The notes beneath the pieces are model-generated. The model was not told the origin of the DNA, did not search any database, and saw only the letters and a program-made list of their open reading frames with translations. DNA of 64,000 nucleotides, taken from Carex sylvatica (Eukaryota > Streptophyta > Magnoliopsida > Poales > Cyperaceae). A program made the translations under genes and the position numbers. Location: NCBI GenBank assembly GCA_964058845.1, contig CAXKVR010000009.1, positions 1 to 64,000 on the forward strand, written 5' to 3'. Position 1 is the stretch's first letter. Each line of letters opens with the position of its first letter. This document shows positions 46,248 to 58,616 of this stretch, piece by piece.

Positions 46248-48573
46248 GAATTCTCAGTGCGAATTGAATTCTCAGTGCGATAAATTGCCACAAAAGAGGG
46301 GATGAGAATTGAATTCTCAGTGCGATAAATTGCCACAAATCGTCCCTGGACTTGCAATCAAAGATTATATTCAAAAAGTAAACACAAATAAAGCTCAAAT
46401 CAGTTTATAATCATATATAAACATAAATACACAAACCCGACAACATTTATTCAAATGAAATCAAAATTCAGGAATTGCCAAGATGAAATTCAAGCACACA
46501 ATATTTGGTTTAACTCGATTTCAGAATATCTGGTAGTAACTAAAGATGTTCCACCAAACTGGACCCCAATTCGTTCCCACTCATCTGTAGGGTTACAGAC
46601 ACCTACAGACGGCTGTACCAGGTAAAACCTTTTCTCATGACACTCATCTGTAGTTACAGGCTTAACTGTTTAATTAAAAGTCTGGTTCTAATTCATATCC
46701 GGAAATCCATATAAATCCAACTGACCATCCAAACGCAATACCCCCTGGGTAATGCCATCCGATACACAGTCACCACATCCAAAATCATAGTACAAAGTCA
46801 CTTACCCTTCGTCCCAACCGGTACTGGGAACTGCCGAAGGTCAGACGATCTAAAGCTTTAGAACACTGAGCGTCAAACGTCCATGCATTAGACTTTGACA
46901 AATCCAGATTCACTCCCTGAGTGACGTCATCACGGTGGATGACAATAATACCATATCCACCAACCGATGGTGATATAAAGCACGGTGACTTTAATTCCAA
47001 AATCAGATCATTCAGATCAACACAAATAATAACCATACCAGCATGCAAATCAATCAGATAAAACAATTCAAGTTTCACTTTATTTGGGCAATGCAATGCA
47101 CATGAATCAAAACACAGTTTAAATCAAAACACAGTTTAATTTCTGAATATAAAATATCAGACAAGTCCAGAAACCCCGCACCTGAGTAATAGCACGCTCG
47201 ACTAAGGCTCAGGCGTCTCGAACGATCCAGAAATCCTTTGCCTCGTATGATTACCACCTATTTTACACGTTAAATTCGATTAACGCGTTCGATTAATATC
47301 GGATAGGTCAACACCATTACCAAACCCTAATTCGAATTCCAATTCAATCGGTAGTCCTGAATAAACAACATGAATCGATATGTTTTACGAAGTTATAACT
47401 CGATTAATTCCAACAATTTCCAGAGTTTCACATGAAACTATCATAATTCCTTTCCATTTCAATCCAACCCCAAAAACCTTAGTTCAATTCCAAATTCCAT
47501 AAGAAAATCAATCCGATTATCGAGTTATAACGTTTCAAATCAAATTCGAATCCGAATTTCACCAAAATATAGCCAATCAATTAAAATTAGGGTTTCCAAG
47601 AGAAAAGGAAGATAAATCGTATCAATTATCACAAATTAACAACTAATCGAGCTAGAACTCGATTACGAAACCCTAATCACAAGTTTCAACCGAAATCATG
47701 ACAAATCGAATAAATAAGGGTTTTCAAGAAATTACCAAGGGAGAAATATATATCAAATTGAAGCTTTCTAATCGATCAAGGATCGTCAATTCAGCTCGAA
47801 TCTCGATTTTCCGGTCAGTTCGATCAGATTCCGCGCTTAATTTCTCTCTCTCTCTCTCTCTTTCCCTTTGGTTCGGCTCTAAACCTAACTTTCACGAATG
47901 TGCTTTCAATTATTACGGTGAAATGAAATGAGAAGAAGGGTTTTTGATTATTAATTGGAATTTTGCACATAAACCCTCCAACTTTTTAATATTTAACAAC
48001 TTGAAAATATTTATTACAAATAGGCCCTTATGTAATCTTTTATTTATTAAAAGATGAAAGAGAAAGAGAGAAGATGTTTATTTTATCCATTTTGCGAATA
48101 AGTCCCTCAAAAATGGCAAAAATAGCAAAAATACAGACCCCAGTGCGGACCAACCATCCGCACTGCGGATCCATCCAGCCGCATTCACTGCGCAAATAAC
48201 AAACACACCCCAGTGCGGATCAATCATCCGCACTGCGGATCCGTCCAGCCGCACTCAAGACGCAAGAAAAAGTCCGAGCCTAGTGCGGACGCACTGAGCT
48301 CAGTGCGGATGATCCCCATCCGCATCCAGTACTTAGCGAAAATTCGTCAACTTCAGAAGAGTACAGAACTCACCCGCACTGCGGATTCCCATCCGCATTA
48401 CCATCCGCACCCAGTGAAAATCACAGGAATTCGTTAAGGAAAATTGTCCCAGTGCGGGTGAAGCCACCCGCAGTGCGTGTCATCCATCCGCACTGGACCG
48501 TTTTTCTATATTTATTAGTCGATTCTTAACGCCTTAATTCAATCAGTCAGTATAAAATATTTATTATGTCACA
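46248..48573 (-). mobile_element. 3' LTR of the minus-strand chromovirus, truncated
   Basis: The LTR start TGTGACATAATA is at 48573, immediately after the polypurine tract. The LTR runs left to about 46280, where it breaks after CCCCTCTTTTG. About 359 bp of its 3' end is missing here. The last 50 bp before unit-B sequence is scrambled: a roughly 30-bp piece (ATTCTCAGTGCGATAAATTG and neighbours) is repeated. Confidence 0.88.
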
Positions 48574-48590
48574 TTTCTCCCCCCCTTAAA
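48574..48590 (-). promoter_or_regulatory. Polypurine tract
   Basis: On the minus strand TTAAGGGGGGGAGAAA directly abuts the LTR start, the standard plus-strand primer site of LTR retrotransposons. Confidence 0.88.
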
Positions 48591-48624
48591 ATGAAGTTCA
48601 GTCCGCTGAACTTGATTTCGTACC

Positions 48625-51600
48625 TTAATTGTCGAATAACTCCGGATACTTTTCTCGGATGCTCTCTTCGAGCTCCCACGTCGCTTCCTTATCGGAATGG
48701 CGTCCCCATTTTACCAACACGAGCCGAATCACTTTGCTTCGTAGCCGTTGCTCTTTTCGATCCAATATCTGCATTGGTTCTTCCTGATATGTCAGATCAT
48801 CTTGTACGCGTAAACCCGAATGATCAATACAATGCGACGGATCTCGCACATATCTGCGTAGCTGTGATACATGGAATACCGGATGAACCCGGTCCAACGC
48901 TGGTGGTAGTGCAAGCTCGTATGCAACCGGTCCAACTCGTCGCAAAATCTGGAACGGCCCAATATATCGAGGACTTAGCTTGCCCGAAACACCAAATCGA
49001 TGCACGCCTCTGACAGGCGAAACTCGAATCCATACGTGATCACTTTCTTGAAATTCCAACGGTCTTCGGTGAACATCCGCATATTTCTTTTGCCTTTCTT
49101 GAGCCGATTTGAGCCGACTCAGAACCATCTTCGTTTTCTCAGCAATTTCTTCTAACATTTGCGGCCCTGTAGGTGGATAGGTACCCGCTGGTCCCCACCA
49201 CAATGGAGTACGGCACTGCTGCCCTGTCAGCGCCTCTTGCGGTGACATACCAATGCTCGAATGATAACTGTTGTTATACGCAAATTCCACCAGATACAAA
49301 TGATCAACCCACGAACCTTGTAAACTTAGCGCGCAAGAGCGCAACATGTCTTCCAGTGTCTGAATGGTGCGCTCAGACTGACCATCAGTCTGAGGATGGT
49401 GCGCAGTGCTGAATCTCAACTTGGTACCCATTGTTTCTTGAAAACTCTCCCAGAAATGAGAAGTGAACCGAGGATCTCGGTCAGAAATAATATTACGCGA
49501 GCAACCATGGTACTTAAACTGATACTTCAGGAACAATTCCGCCAATTCTGGCCCAGATGTTTCAATTCGAAGCGGAATGAAATGCGCTATCTTCGTTAAC
49601 CGATCCACAATCACCCAAACTGTATTATACCTTCCGACAGTTCTCGGAAATCCACTTACGAAATCCATCGTGATTGATTCAAATTTCCTTGTAGGTATTT
49701 CCAGCGGTCTTAGCAATCCTGCTTTTCTCTGCCGATCCGCTTTAACTTGCTGACATATTTGACACTTTTCCACGTACCTTTGTACTTCCTTTTTCATCTT
49801 TGGCCACCAAAAATACTTCTTTAGATCTTGATACATCTTTACCTCTCCCGGATGGATAGCGTATCCCGAATTGTGCGCCTCTGACAAAATCAGATCTTTC
49901 AATTCCGAATTACTTGGTACACAAATGCGGTCGTGAAACCGCAAGATGCCATCTTCTTGAACTTGAAACGGTGAATCTGCATTTGACTCATAGTGCAGTT
50001 TGAATTTCTGACATCTCGGATCATTCTGTTGCTCTGCACGAATCTGCTCGTGTAATTCCGATCGGATTTCAACCGCTCCTAGCACAACCGACGCAATTGC
50101 AGTTGCGCTAGTCCCAACCACACTTCTATTACATTTAGATGCAACTTCCAATGCTAATTCGCGTGACGCGCCAACATGTATTTCCATTCTGCGCATTTCC
50201 TCGAGAAGATGAGTTTCACTTGTAATCACCGACGCCAGGTTTACCTGACTCTTTCTGCTCAACGCATCTGCTACACTGTTCGCTTTTCCTGCATGATACT
50301 GGATATCCAAGTCATAGTCTTTCATCAATTCTAACCACCGCCTTTGTCTCAAATTTAACTCCTTTTGCGTGAAGATGTATTTCAGACTTTGATGATCAGT
50401 ATAGATTCGGCATTTCACGCCATACAAGTAATGCCGCCAAATTTTCAGCGCAAATATCACTGCCGCTAACTCCAAATCATGCGTCGGGTAGTTTTGCTCG
50501 TGCGGTCGCAATTGCCGAGATGCGTAGGCAATTACATGATCATCTTGCATCAATACGCAACCCAAACCCAATCGAGATGCATCGGTATAAACCGTGTAAT
50601 CTTTATCAGCAGTCGGCATAGCAAGGACTGGTGCGGATACCAGCCGACTCTTCAATTCCTCAAAACTTTTATCTTGCGCGGTACCCCAATCAAATTTCAC
50701 GCCTTTGTGCAACAATTTTGTAAGTGGCGCGGCTAACCGCGAAAACCCGAGTACAAATCTCCTGTAGTACCCGGCTAACCCCAGAAAACTGCGAATTTCA
50801 GTAACTGTCTCCGGCCTTTTCCATTCTGTCACAGCCCGAATCTTTTCGAGATCCACCGCTAACCCTTTTCCAGAAACCACATGCCCCAAAAATGTAACTT
50901 CCTCCAACCAAAATTCACATTTCGACAACTTTGCGAATAACTGATGTTCACGCAATCTTTGCAATACAATTCTAAGATGTACCTCATGTTCTTCTCGCGA
51001 ACGCGAATACACCAGTATATCATCAATGAACACCACAACTGTAGAATCCAACAGATCGTGAAACACACGGTGCATCAAGTCCATGAACGCTGCCGGTGCG
51101 TTCTTCAGCCCAAACGGCATAACCAGGTATTCATAATGCCCGTACCTTGTACGGAACGCTGTCTTATCCACATCGCTCGGTCGTATTCTCAACTGGTGAT
51201 ACCCTGTTCTCAGATCAATCTTTGAATATATTGAGGATCCCTGTAACTGATCAAACAGATCGTCAATCCGAGGTAACGGATATTTATTTTTCACAGTTAC
51301 CTTGTTCAGCTCGCGGTAATCAATACATAACCGCAATGTTCCATCTTTCTTCTTCACAAACAACACTGGCGCGCCCCATGGTGACGTGCTAGGTTTGATA
51401 AATCCACTCTCCAACATATCTTCCAACTGTGCCTTAAGTTCTTTCAGTTCTACCGGTGCCATTCGATACGGCGCTTTTGAAATCGGTGTTGTGCCCGGTA
51501 CCAATTCGATACCGAACTCCACTTCTCGCTCTGGTGGCAACCCTACAATCTCTTCCGGAAATACATCCACAAATTCTGAAACCACCGGAATGGTGCTGAT

Positions 51601-52059
51601 ATCTGGAACTGCCGCAGGCGCATAAACCACAGCCGTCAAGTAAGCATCACACCCTGATTCTAATAAATGTTTCATCTCTACAGCCGAAATACACGGTGTT
51701 AGTTTCCCAATTTCTCTACAATTGAGTATGCAAGACATACATCTTGAATTCGCGAAATGGATCCGACGATGCGGACAATCAATAGTAGCAGCGTGTCTCG
51801 TCAACCAGTCCATACCCAATAACACGTCGTAACCGGTAATCTCCATTACCAACAAGTCCGCCTCGAACTCCCTCCCATCTATCTTAATCTTTCGGTTTCG
51901 GCATAAAGTGATTCCTTGATCAGTTGAACCAAACGGGGTTTGAACAATTACAACTTGATTACACGTCTCAATTGGCCAATTCCCTTTTTCTACCAATTTC
52001 TGATTCCTCCGAGGTCTACCTCTACCTCGGTGTGGTGTTTCCATTTTCTGAATAAACAA
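48625..52059 (-). CDS. Ty3/gypsy chromovirus polyprotein, gag and protease active site deleted
   Basis: An open frame of 1144 codons, with a likely start at the second Met ([15 protein letters not shown], 52044). That is a gag-like N-terminus, followed at once by the C-terminal half of an aspartic protease ([10 protein letters not shown]) without the DTG-type active site. Then come reverse transcriptase with [10 protein letters not shown], RNase H starting near [10 protein letters not shown], and integrase with an HHCC region ([10 protein letters not shown]) and the D, D and E positions in [15 protein letters not shown] and QSERTIQ. The C-terminus has a chromodomain-like [18 protein letters not shown], as in Tekay/Del-type chromoviruses. 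The frame is intact, so loss of gag and protease looks like one clean internal deletion. The element would need helper functions to move. Confidence 0.93.
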   Translation of the reverse strand: MFIQKMETPHRGRGRPRRNQKLVEKGNWPIETCNQVVIVQTPFGSTDQGITLCRNRKIKIDGREFEADLLVMEITGYDVLLGMDWLTRHAATIDCPHRRIHFANSRCMSCILNCREIGKLTPCISAVEMKHLLESGCDAYLTAVVYAPAAVPDISTIPVVSEFVDVFPEEIVGLPPEREVEFGIELVPGTTPISKAPYRMAPVELKELKAQLEDMLESGFIKPSTSPWGAPVLFVKKKDGTLRLCIDYRELNKVTVKNKYPLPRIDDLFDQLQGSSIYSKIDLRTGYHQLRIRPSDVDKTAFRTRYGHYEYLVMPFGLKNAPAAFMDLMHRVFHDLLDSTVVVFIDDILVYSRSREEHEVHLRIVLQRLREHQLFAKLSKCEFWLEEVTFLGHVVSGKGLAVDLEKIRAVTEWKRPETVTEIRSFLGLAGYYRRFVLGFSRLAAPLTKLLHKGVKFDWGTAQDKSFEELKSRLVSAPVLAMPTADKDYTVYTDASRLGLGCVLMQDDHVIAYASRQLRPHEQNYPTHDLELAAVIFALKIWRHYLYGVKCRIYTDHQSLKYIFTQKELNLRQRRWLELMKDYDLDIQYHAGKANSVADALSRKSQVNLASVITSETHLLEEMRRMEIHVGASRELALEVASKCNRSVVGTSATAIASVVLGAVEIRSELHEQIRAEQQNDPRCQKFKLHYESNADSPFQVQEDGILRFHDRICVPSNSELKDLILSEAHNSGYAIHPGEVKMYQDLKKYFWWPKMKKEVQRYVEKCQICQQVKADRQRKAGLLRPLEIPTRKFESITMDFVSGFPRTVGRYNTVWVIVDRLTKIAHFIPLRIETSGPELAELFLKYQFKYHGCSRNIISDRDPRFTSHFWESFQETMGTKLRFSTAHHPQTDGQSERTIQTLEDMLRSCALSLQGSWVDHLYLVEFAYNNSYHSSIGMSPQEALTGQQCRTPLWWGPAGTYPPTGPQMLEEIAEKTKMVLSRLKSAQERQKKYADVHRRPLEFQESDHVWIRVSPVRGVHRFGVSGKLSPRYIGPFQILRRVGPVAYELALPPALDRVHPVFHVSQLRRYVRDPSHCIDHSGLRVQDDLTYQEEPMQILDRKEQRLRSKVIRLVLVKWGRHSDKEATWELEESIREKYPELFDN

Positions 52060-52166
52060 AGTTAGTTTATAATATTCGATATATCATACGAAATTCGTAT
52101 AGTCGCGACGACCCCATTAATACGTATACCACTCTCGTATCCAAACAAGTCTGGTTCAGGTTCTAA

Positions 52167-52184
52167 ACCATGCTCTGATACCAA
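52167..52184 (-). promoter_or_regulatory. Primer binding site, initiator Met tRNA type
   Basis: On the minus strand, TGGTATCAGAGCATGGTT starts 14 bp after the LTR end. It is complementary to the 3' end of plant initiator methionine tRNA, the usual primer of Ty3/gypsy elements. Confidence 0.88.
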
Positions 52185-52197
52185 CCGGGGAAGGGCC

Positions 52198-52556
52198 TGT
52201 CACACCCCGCGGCCCCACGAGGCGTGACGGGTGCCTCCTGCCGTAGACATACGGTTGCCCGTATGCCTACAAGGCAAGTACGATATAATAGAAAGTAAAA
52301 CACACCAACAAAACAAACAAATAACTAAGAAAAACAGTTCACAAATCCCAACTGGTCAGGTAATATCATACAAAATCCGTATCTCGATGGATACGTATCA
52401 CCAAATGACATAGAGAACACATATATATATACAATCAAAACATAAATCTATACATGTCTCCAGTCACAATACCAGACAGCTAAGCAGCGGTGAAAACCAG
52501 GCCTACCGACCTCGTGTCTCTCTCGGATCCGCCGAACCGGAACCTGAAAAAGTAAC
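52198..52556 (-). mobile_element. 5' LTR fragment (last 359 bp only)
   Basis: It reads from GTTACTTTTTCAGG to GGGGTGTGACA on the minus strand. It is cut at its left LTR coordinate exactly where a plus-oriented LTR begins (52557). The piece corresponds to what the 3' LTR at 46248-48573 has lost. Confidence 0.9.
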
Positions 52557-55197
52557 TGTGACATAATAAATATTTTATACTGACTGATTGAATTAAGGCG
52601 TTAAGAATCGACTAATAAATATAGAAAAACGGTCCAGTGCGGATGGATGACACGCACTGCGGGTGGCTTCACCCGCACTGGGACAATTTTCCTTAACGAA
52701 TTCCTGTGATTTTCACTGGGTGCGGATGGTAATGCGGATGGGAATCCGCAGTGCGGGTGAGTTCTGTACTCTTCTGAAGTTGACGAATTTTCGCTAAGTA
52801 CTGGATGCGGATGGGGATCATCCGCACTGAGCTCAGTGCGTCCGCACTAGGCTCGGACTTTTTCCTGCGTCTTGAGTGCGGCTGGACGGATCCGCAGTGC
52901 GGATGATTGATCCGCACTGGGGTGTGTTTGTTATTTGCGCAGTGAATGCGGCTGGATGGATCCGCAGTGCGGATGGTTGGTCCGCACTGGGGTCTGTATT
53001 TTTGCTATTTTTGCCATTTTTGAGGGACTTATTCGCAAAATGGATAAAATAAACATCTTCTCTCTTTCTCTTTCATCTTTTAATAAATAAAAGATTACAT
53101 AAGGGCCTATTTGTAATAAATATTTTCAAGTTGTTAAATATTAAAAAGTTGGAGGGTTTATGTGCAAAATTCCAATTAATAATCAAAAACCCTTCTTCTC
53201 ATTTCATTTCACCGTAATAATTGAAAGCACATTCGTGAAAGTTAGGTTTAGAGCCGAACCAAAGGGAAAGAGAGAGAGAGAGAGAAATTAAGCGCGGAAT
53301 CTGATCGAACTGACCGGAAAATCGAGATTCGAGCTGAATTGACGATCCTTGATCGATTAGAAAGCTTCAATTTGATATATATTTCTCCCTTGGTAATTTC
53401 TTGAAAACCCTAATTTATTCGATTTGTCATGATTTCGGTTGAAACTTGTGATTAGGGTTTCGTAATCGAGTTCTAGCTCGATTAGTTGTTAATTTGTGAT
53501 AATTGATACGATTTATCTTCCTTTTCTCTTGGAAACCCTAATTTTAATTGATTGGCTATATTTTGGTGAAATTCGGATTCGAATTTGATTTGAAACGTTA
53601 TAACTCGATAATCGGATTGATTTTCTTATGGAATTTGGAATTGAACTAAGGTTTTTGGGGTTGGATTGAAATGGAAAGGAATTATGATAGTTTCATGTGA
53701 AACTCTGGAAATTGTTGGAATTAATCGAGTTATAACTTCGTAAAACATATCGATTCATGTTGTTTATTCAGGACTACCGATTGAATTGGAATTCGAATTA
53801 GGGTTTGGTAATGGTGTTGACCTATCCGATATTAATCGAACGCGTTAATCGAATTTAACGTGTAAAATAGGTGGTAATCATACGAGGCAAAGGATTTCTG
53901 GATCGTTCGAGACGCCTGAGCCTTAGTCGAGCGTGCTATTACTCAGGTGCGGGGTTTCTGGACTTGTCTGATATTTTATATTCAGAAATTAAACTGTGTT
54001 TTGATTTAAACTGTGTTTTGATTCATGTGCATTGCATTGCCCAAATAAAGTGAAACTTGAATTGTTTTATCTGATTGATTTGCATGCTGGTATGGTTATT
54101 ATTTGTGTTGATCTGAATGATCTGATTTTGGAATTAAAGTCACCGTGCTTTATATCACCATCGGTTGGTGGATATGGTATTATTGTCATCCACCGTGATG
54201 ACGTCACTCAGGGAGTGAATCTGGATTTGTCAAAGTCTAATGCATGGACGTTTGACGCTCAGTGTTCTAAAGCTTTAGATCGTCTGACCTTCGGCAGTTC
54301 CCAGTACCGGTTGGGACGAAGGGTAAGTGACTTTGTACTATGATTTTGGATGTGGTGACTGTGTATCGGATGGCATTACCCAGGGGGTATTGCGTTTGGA
54401 TGGTCAGTTGGATTTATATGGATTTCCGGATATGAATTAGAACCAGACTTTTAATTAAACAGTTAAGCCTGTAACTACAGATGAGTGTCATGAGAAAAGG
54501 TTTTACCTGGTACAGCCGTCTGTAGGTGTCTGTAACCCTACAGATGAGTGGGAACGAATTGGGGTCCAGTTTGGTGGAACATCTTTAGTTACTACCAGAT
54601 ATTCTGAAATCGAGTTAAACCAAATATTGTGTGCTTGAATTTCATCTTGGCAATTCCTGAATTTTGATTTCATTTGAATAAATGTTGTCGGGTTTGTGTA
54701 TTTATGTTTATATATGATTATAAACTGATTTGAGCTTTATTTGTGTTTACTTTTTGAATATAATCTTTGATTGCAAGTCCAGGGACGATTTGTGGCAATT
54801 TATCGCACTGAGAATTCAATTCTCATCCCCTCTTTTGGGTTACTTTTTCAGGTTCCGGTTCGGCGGATCCGAGAGAGACACGAGGTCGGTAGGCCTGGTT
54901 TTCACCGCTGCTTAGCTGTCTGGTATTGTGACTAGAGACATGTATAGATTTATGTTTTGATTGTATATATATATGTGTTCTCTATGTCATTTGGTGATAC
55001 GTATCCATCGAGATACGGATTTTGTATGATATTACCTGACCAGTTGGGATTTGTGAACTGTTTTTCTTAGTTATTTGTTTGTTTTGTTGTTGTGTTTTAC
55101 TTTCTATTATATCGTACTTGCCTTGTAGGCATACGGGCAACCGTATGTCTACGGCAGGAGGCACCCGTCACGCCTCGTGGGGCCGCGGGGTGTGACA
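52557..55197 (+). mobile_element. Complete LTR (2641 bp) in plus orientation
   Basis: Starts TGTGACATAATA and ends GCGGGGTGTGACA. It is almost identical to the minus-strand LTR pieces next to it, so the copies are young. Its left neighbour is the broken minus LTR and its right neighbour is unit-B sequence (GCTTTTCTATG). No 5-bp target duplication joins the two sides. Confidence 0.9.
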
Positions 55198-57178
55198 GCT
55201 TTTCTATGTAAACACGTATTTGAATAGTTTGTTTATGTAATAAGAAAAATTCGTATTGCACTGTCATCAAAGAATAAAAAATATATATATATGATTAAAA
55301 AAATTAAAAGCTTCTAAAAAGCAAGTTCAAAACTTCAAATAATATAAAATTTTCTAAAGCACTAATATGAAAGCTAGAAAAAACTATACCTGACACGGTC
55401 ACACGGAAACAGTAGCGAAAATAAAAAGCACCATCCAATCAGGGGCGGAACTAAAAAATTCATATAGAGTGGGATGAAAACTTAAAATGCATAATTATTA
55501 ATTTGTAGTTAGTGTGATTTAAACTCAAGATCTCTCAAAAACAAAATAGAGTCTTAATCACTAAACTACAAGCACACATTTTAAGAAAATAAAAATTATT
55601 TAAATTTCAACTTACGTGATTAAAAATTTTAAAATCATGAGGTAGCTTAGCAACCCCTCAGCTATGTGTAAATCCGCTCCTATATCCAATGAAGCTCCCT
55701 CGATTCTCTCAATTGGAAATCCTTTTTTCCATAACAGGTCTAGTGATATGTGGATATCCAAAAGCTAAATGTAGCTTAATATAAATTACTGCAAGTGATA
55801 TACGAATATCCGACAGTTGAAAAAAATCGGATACGAATAATTATTCGTATCCGTATCCGCTTATGAAATCAAAACGAAACTCATATCCATATCCGCAAAA
55901 TTTATATCCGAATCCGTTTCTGTATCTGTAAACTATCCGTATCCAAATATCTGAATCCGCAAAATTCGGATACGGATCCAAATCCGGATGGATAATATCC
56001 CATCCGTTTGCACCCGTACCTATAATAGGAAACAAATCTGCTGGAATTCTCAGGGATTTCAGGAACCCTGAAATTCTCAATTCAACCATTTATATGTTTC
56101 GAGATTTGTGCATAAAAAATGTCTGTTTTGAGATTCGTGTAGAAAAAAAAATTAGATGATTGGATTTGGAATTTCAGAATCCAGAAATTCTTGAGGATTT
56201 CAGCAAATTTAATTCCCCTATAATAACCCCACTCCACCGAAAGTAATACCATATCCACTCGCCAAAAAGAGAATATGGACTCATCTTTAAGGATGACATA
56301 TTAAAAGAAAAGAAATGCTCAAGTCCCCAACATCAAGTGCACTGAGCTGCCACGCGATGTTTTTAAGACTAGAAATCTATATATTTGCATAATTAGTTAC
56401 TTTTTAAGTTTTATGGCAATGAAACGGGCTTTTGTCTTCTTCTTTTTTTTTAAAATTGCATAATTAATTAATTTGCCGATAATGTTTATTAGGGAGATGC
56501 AAAATAACTTTGTATTATTATGGTTAAAGAATAATAAATTTCATTACTAATTCTTTTGTTCTCGTAATCATATGTATTCCATTAGAGTCAAAAGGCCACA
56601 ATAACTAAAATTTTAAGGTAAGAATTGATCTAATATATTTTTAAGGTACATTATAGTTTCTTTTTATTGATAGAAAGGCCACCATATGATTCCATTATAG
56701 TTTCTTTATGAAGAACCATGCCATGGGAGAAAAACTTTTATTCCATCGGATTATTTAAATCAACATTCAATTTTTAAATTTGTTAATTAATTAATGTTCA
56801 ATTCGAAAAAGAAAAGGGCTGACTTTCCATTCCATGGGATGGAATTAGGTTGGTATTTTTGGATTCTCAACAGGCTGCAGAGGTATCAAGTTTAAAATGA
56901 GGCCCATGTAAGGCCCAATTCGGCTCTAACAATTCGAATTTTAGTTTGTTCATGATAACAATTCCAAAATAGCAAATGCACGGCAGGGATCAAAAGCGAA
57001 AATATAAAATTTCGTCGATCACAATTTTTTTCATTAAATTACTTTTTTGGTAAGAGTGAAAACTTTTCTTCTGCTGTAGCAGGAAATTTTTTATCTGTAG
57101 AAATAAACACAAAAAAGGAGAGAAACACAAAGAGTACATTATATTTTTTATTGATAGAAAGATAAGTAGGATTTCAAC
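55198..57178. repeat. Segmental duplication, unit B right part
   Basis: Direct copy of 31257-33145. The match begins at the base after the LTR end. It includes the MITE at 55440-55682 and the ATCCGTATCC relic. No gene is present. Confidence 0.9.
55440..55682. mobile_element. hAT-like MITE, unit-B copy
   Basis: Same insertion as 31499-31741, flanked by CATCCAAT and TATCCAAT. The last base has changed from G to A, so the right end reads CCGCTCCTA. Confidence 0.7.
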
Positions 57179-57585
57179 TTTGTATTTTTTTCTATAAAAA
57201 TAGAAAGTTTGAATCGGTAGGAAATCTACCGATCTAAACCACTTTGTATTTTTTTTCTAGTAAAATATAATAAGTTTTTACAATAGATAGAGTATCTTAA
57301 AATCTATATATAATAGAAATATTTTATCTATTTTTGAGAAAACTTTTTACATTTTATTAGAGGTCTAATATAAAATTTGTCTCTATCTATGCATCAGATT
57401 AAAAAAAAAAACTAAGTTTAGATCATTATAATTCTTGCCGATCCAAACTTTTTTTATTTTTAAAATTAGTAAAAATTCTACCGATCTTTCTACCAATAAA
57501 AAAATATAATGTACTCCGTCTATTTCTCTATCTTCTTTTACTTAATTTCTACGTATAAAAAGTTTCTGCTACAACAGCTGGACTG
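57070..57585. mobile_element. Large foldback element at the right edge of unit B
   Basis: Left arm CTGCTGTAGCAGGAAATTTT...AGTACATTATATTTTTTATTG and right arm CAATAAAAAAATATAATGTACT...GTTTCTGCTACAACAG are inverted over more than 100 bp with mismatches. Inner AATCTACCGATC/GATCGGTAGA-like words also invert. Unit A holds only the left arm (to 33145). Confidence 0.65.
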
Positions 57586-58616
57586 TTAGGAAAAAAAGCA
57601 ATTGTAGGGGTAGCTGCTATGTACAATGTACTGCTCGGATCGTCAGAGCTTTTCTGATACTCCTTTTTTATGATAGGATATTTTCTTTTTTTTATGATTA
57701 GAAACTTTTTGAGTGAACATTTGTTCCAAAAATTCTTGAAATCACGTATTGTCCCCTAAAATATTCAGAATATCATATTTGTCACTCAAAATTTTAAAAA
57801 CTCACAAATTTACTCAATTTATTATTTTTTTATTATAACCTAATTTTAAATTTCTGAAGTACCCATTTTACCCTCTGTTAAAAAAAATATATTCAGTCTT
57901 TCAATTACCACTAAGTCCTAATTTTCATTTGACCCAAATGAAAATTACTTGGACCAACTTCTCTCTCTCTCTGTATATATATATATTCTGTTTCGCTTTT
58001 GCGTTTTCTAAAGTGTGTTTTGGACCACAATTGGAGCGAGAGTCGATCAATAAATGTAGCACTGGACCTTGTTTTGTTCTAAGTTGACCGTCTAATTCAA
58101 ATATATTCTCAATCTGTTTGTTTACCTCTTAAAGACTCAACCGTGCATTTTCTCTTAAATCATGTCAACCACTTGTAGCAATTTGTCCTTGTATTGTGTT
58201 GACAAAATAATTGAACTCGATATTATGTTCTTTGTTCATTGTCATAATAAAAGTAATGGTGGAGAAGTCCAAATTAATATTCCAACTTCCTCTTGTATAA
58301 ATCATAAAAGGAAAAATTGGCCGTTTCGGACCAGATCAGCTGATCCGAATCGAAATTGGGCTGTACCGATCTGATTTCAGGACGACTTACACAGTTTATG
58401 AATTTTTCGTCCAATTTCAACCGAAACGGTCCGATTGGATTCAAATTTCATATGCAATATTCCTATTCTAGTCAAATTTTGGTCGAAACCCACAAATACC
58501 AATCTCCAAAAAAATTTCCCTCCAACATAAATCGAACCAAGAACTTCTTGGTTATCAACCAAACCAACTATCACTACACCATGCTATCTTTTGTTGCTAA
58601 AATATATAACTACAGC

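Larger units (their letters stand above)
36203..46250. repeat. Segmental duplication, unit B left part (NLR2 block)
   Basis: Direct copy of 12490-22263. It begins inside the MITE of unit A, without that MITE's left end, and stops at GACCTGAA where retrotransposon sequence starts. It carries B-specific insertions at about 36690-36950, 40111-40493 and 41066-41510. Confidence 0.9.

Noticed and set aside
54032..54343. 103-codon frame inside the LTR, repeated on the other LTR copies
   Set aside because: It is repeated only because the LTR is repeated. The solo LTR copy breaks it. It shows no known domain, and LTR position favours non-coding sequence.
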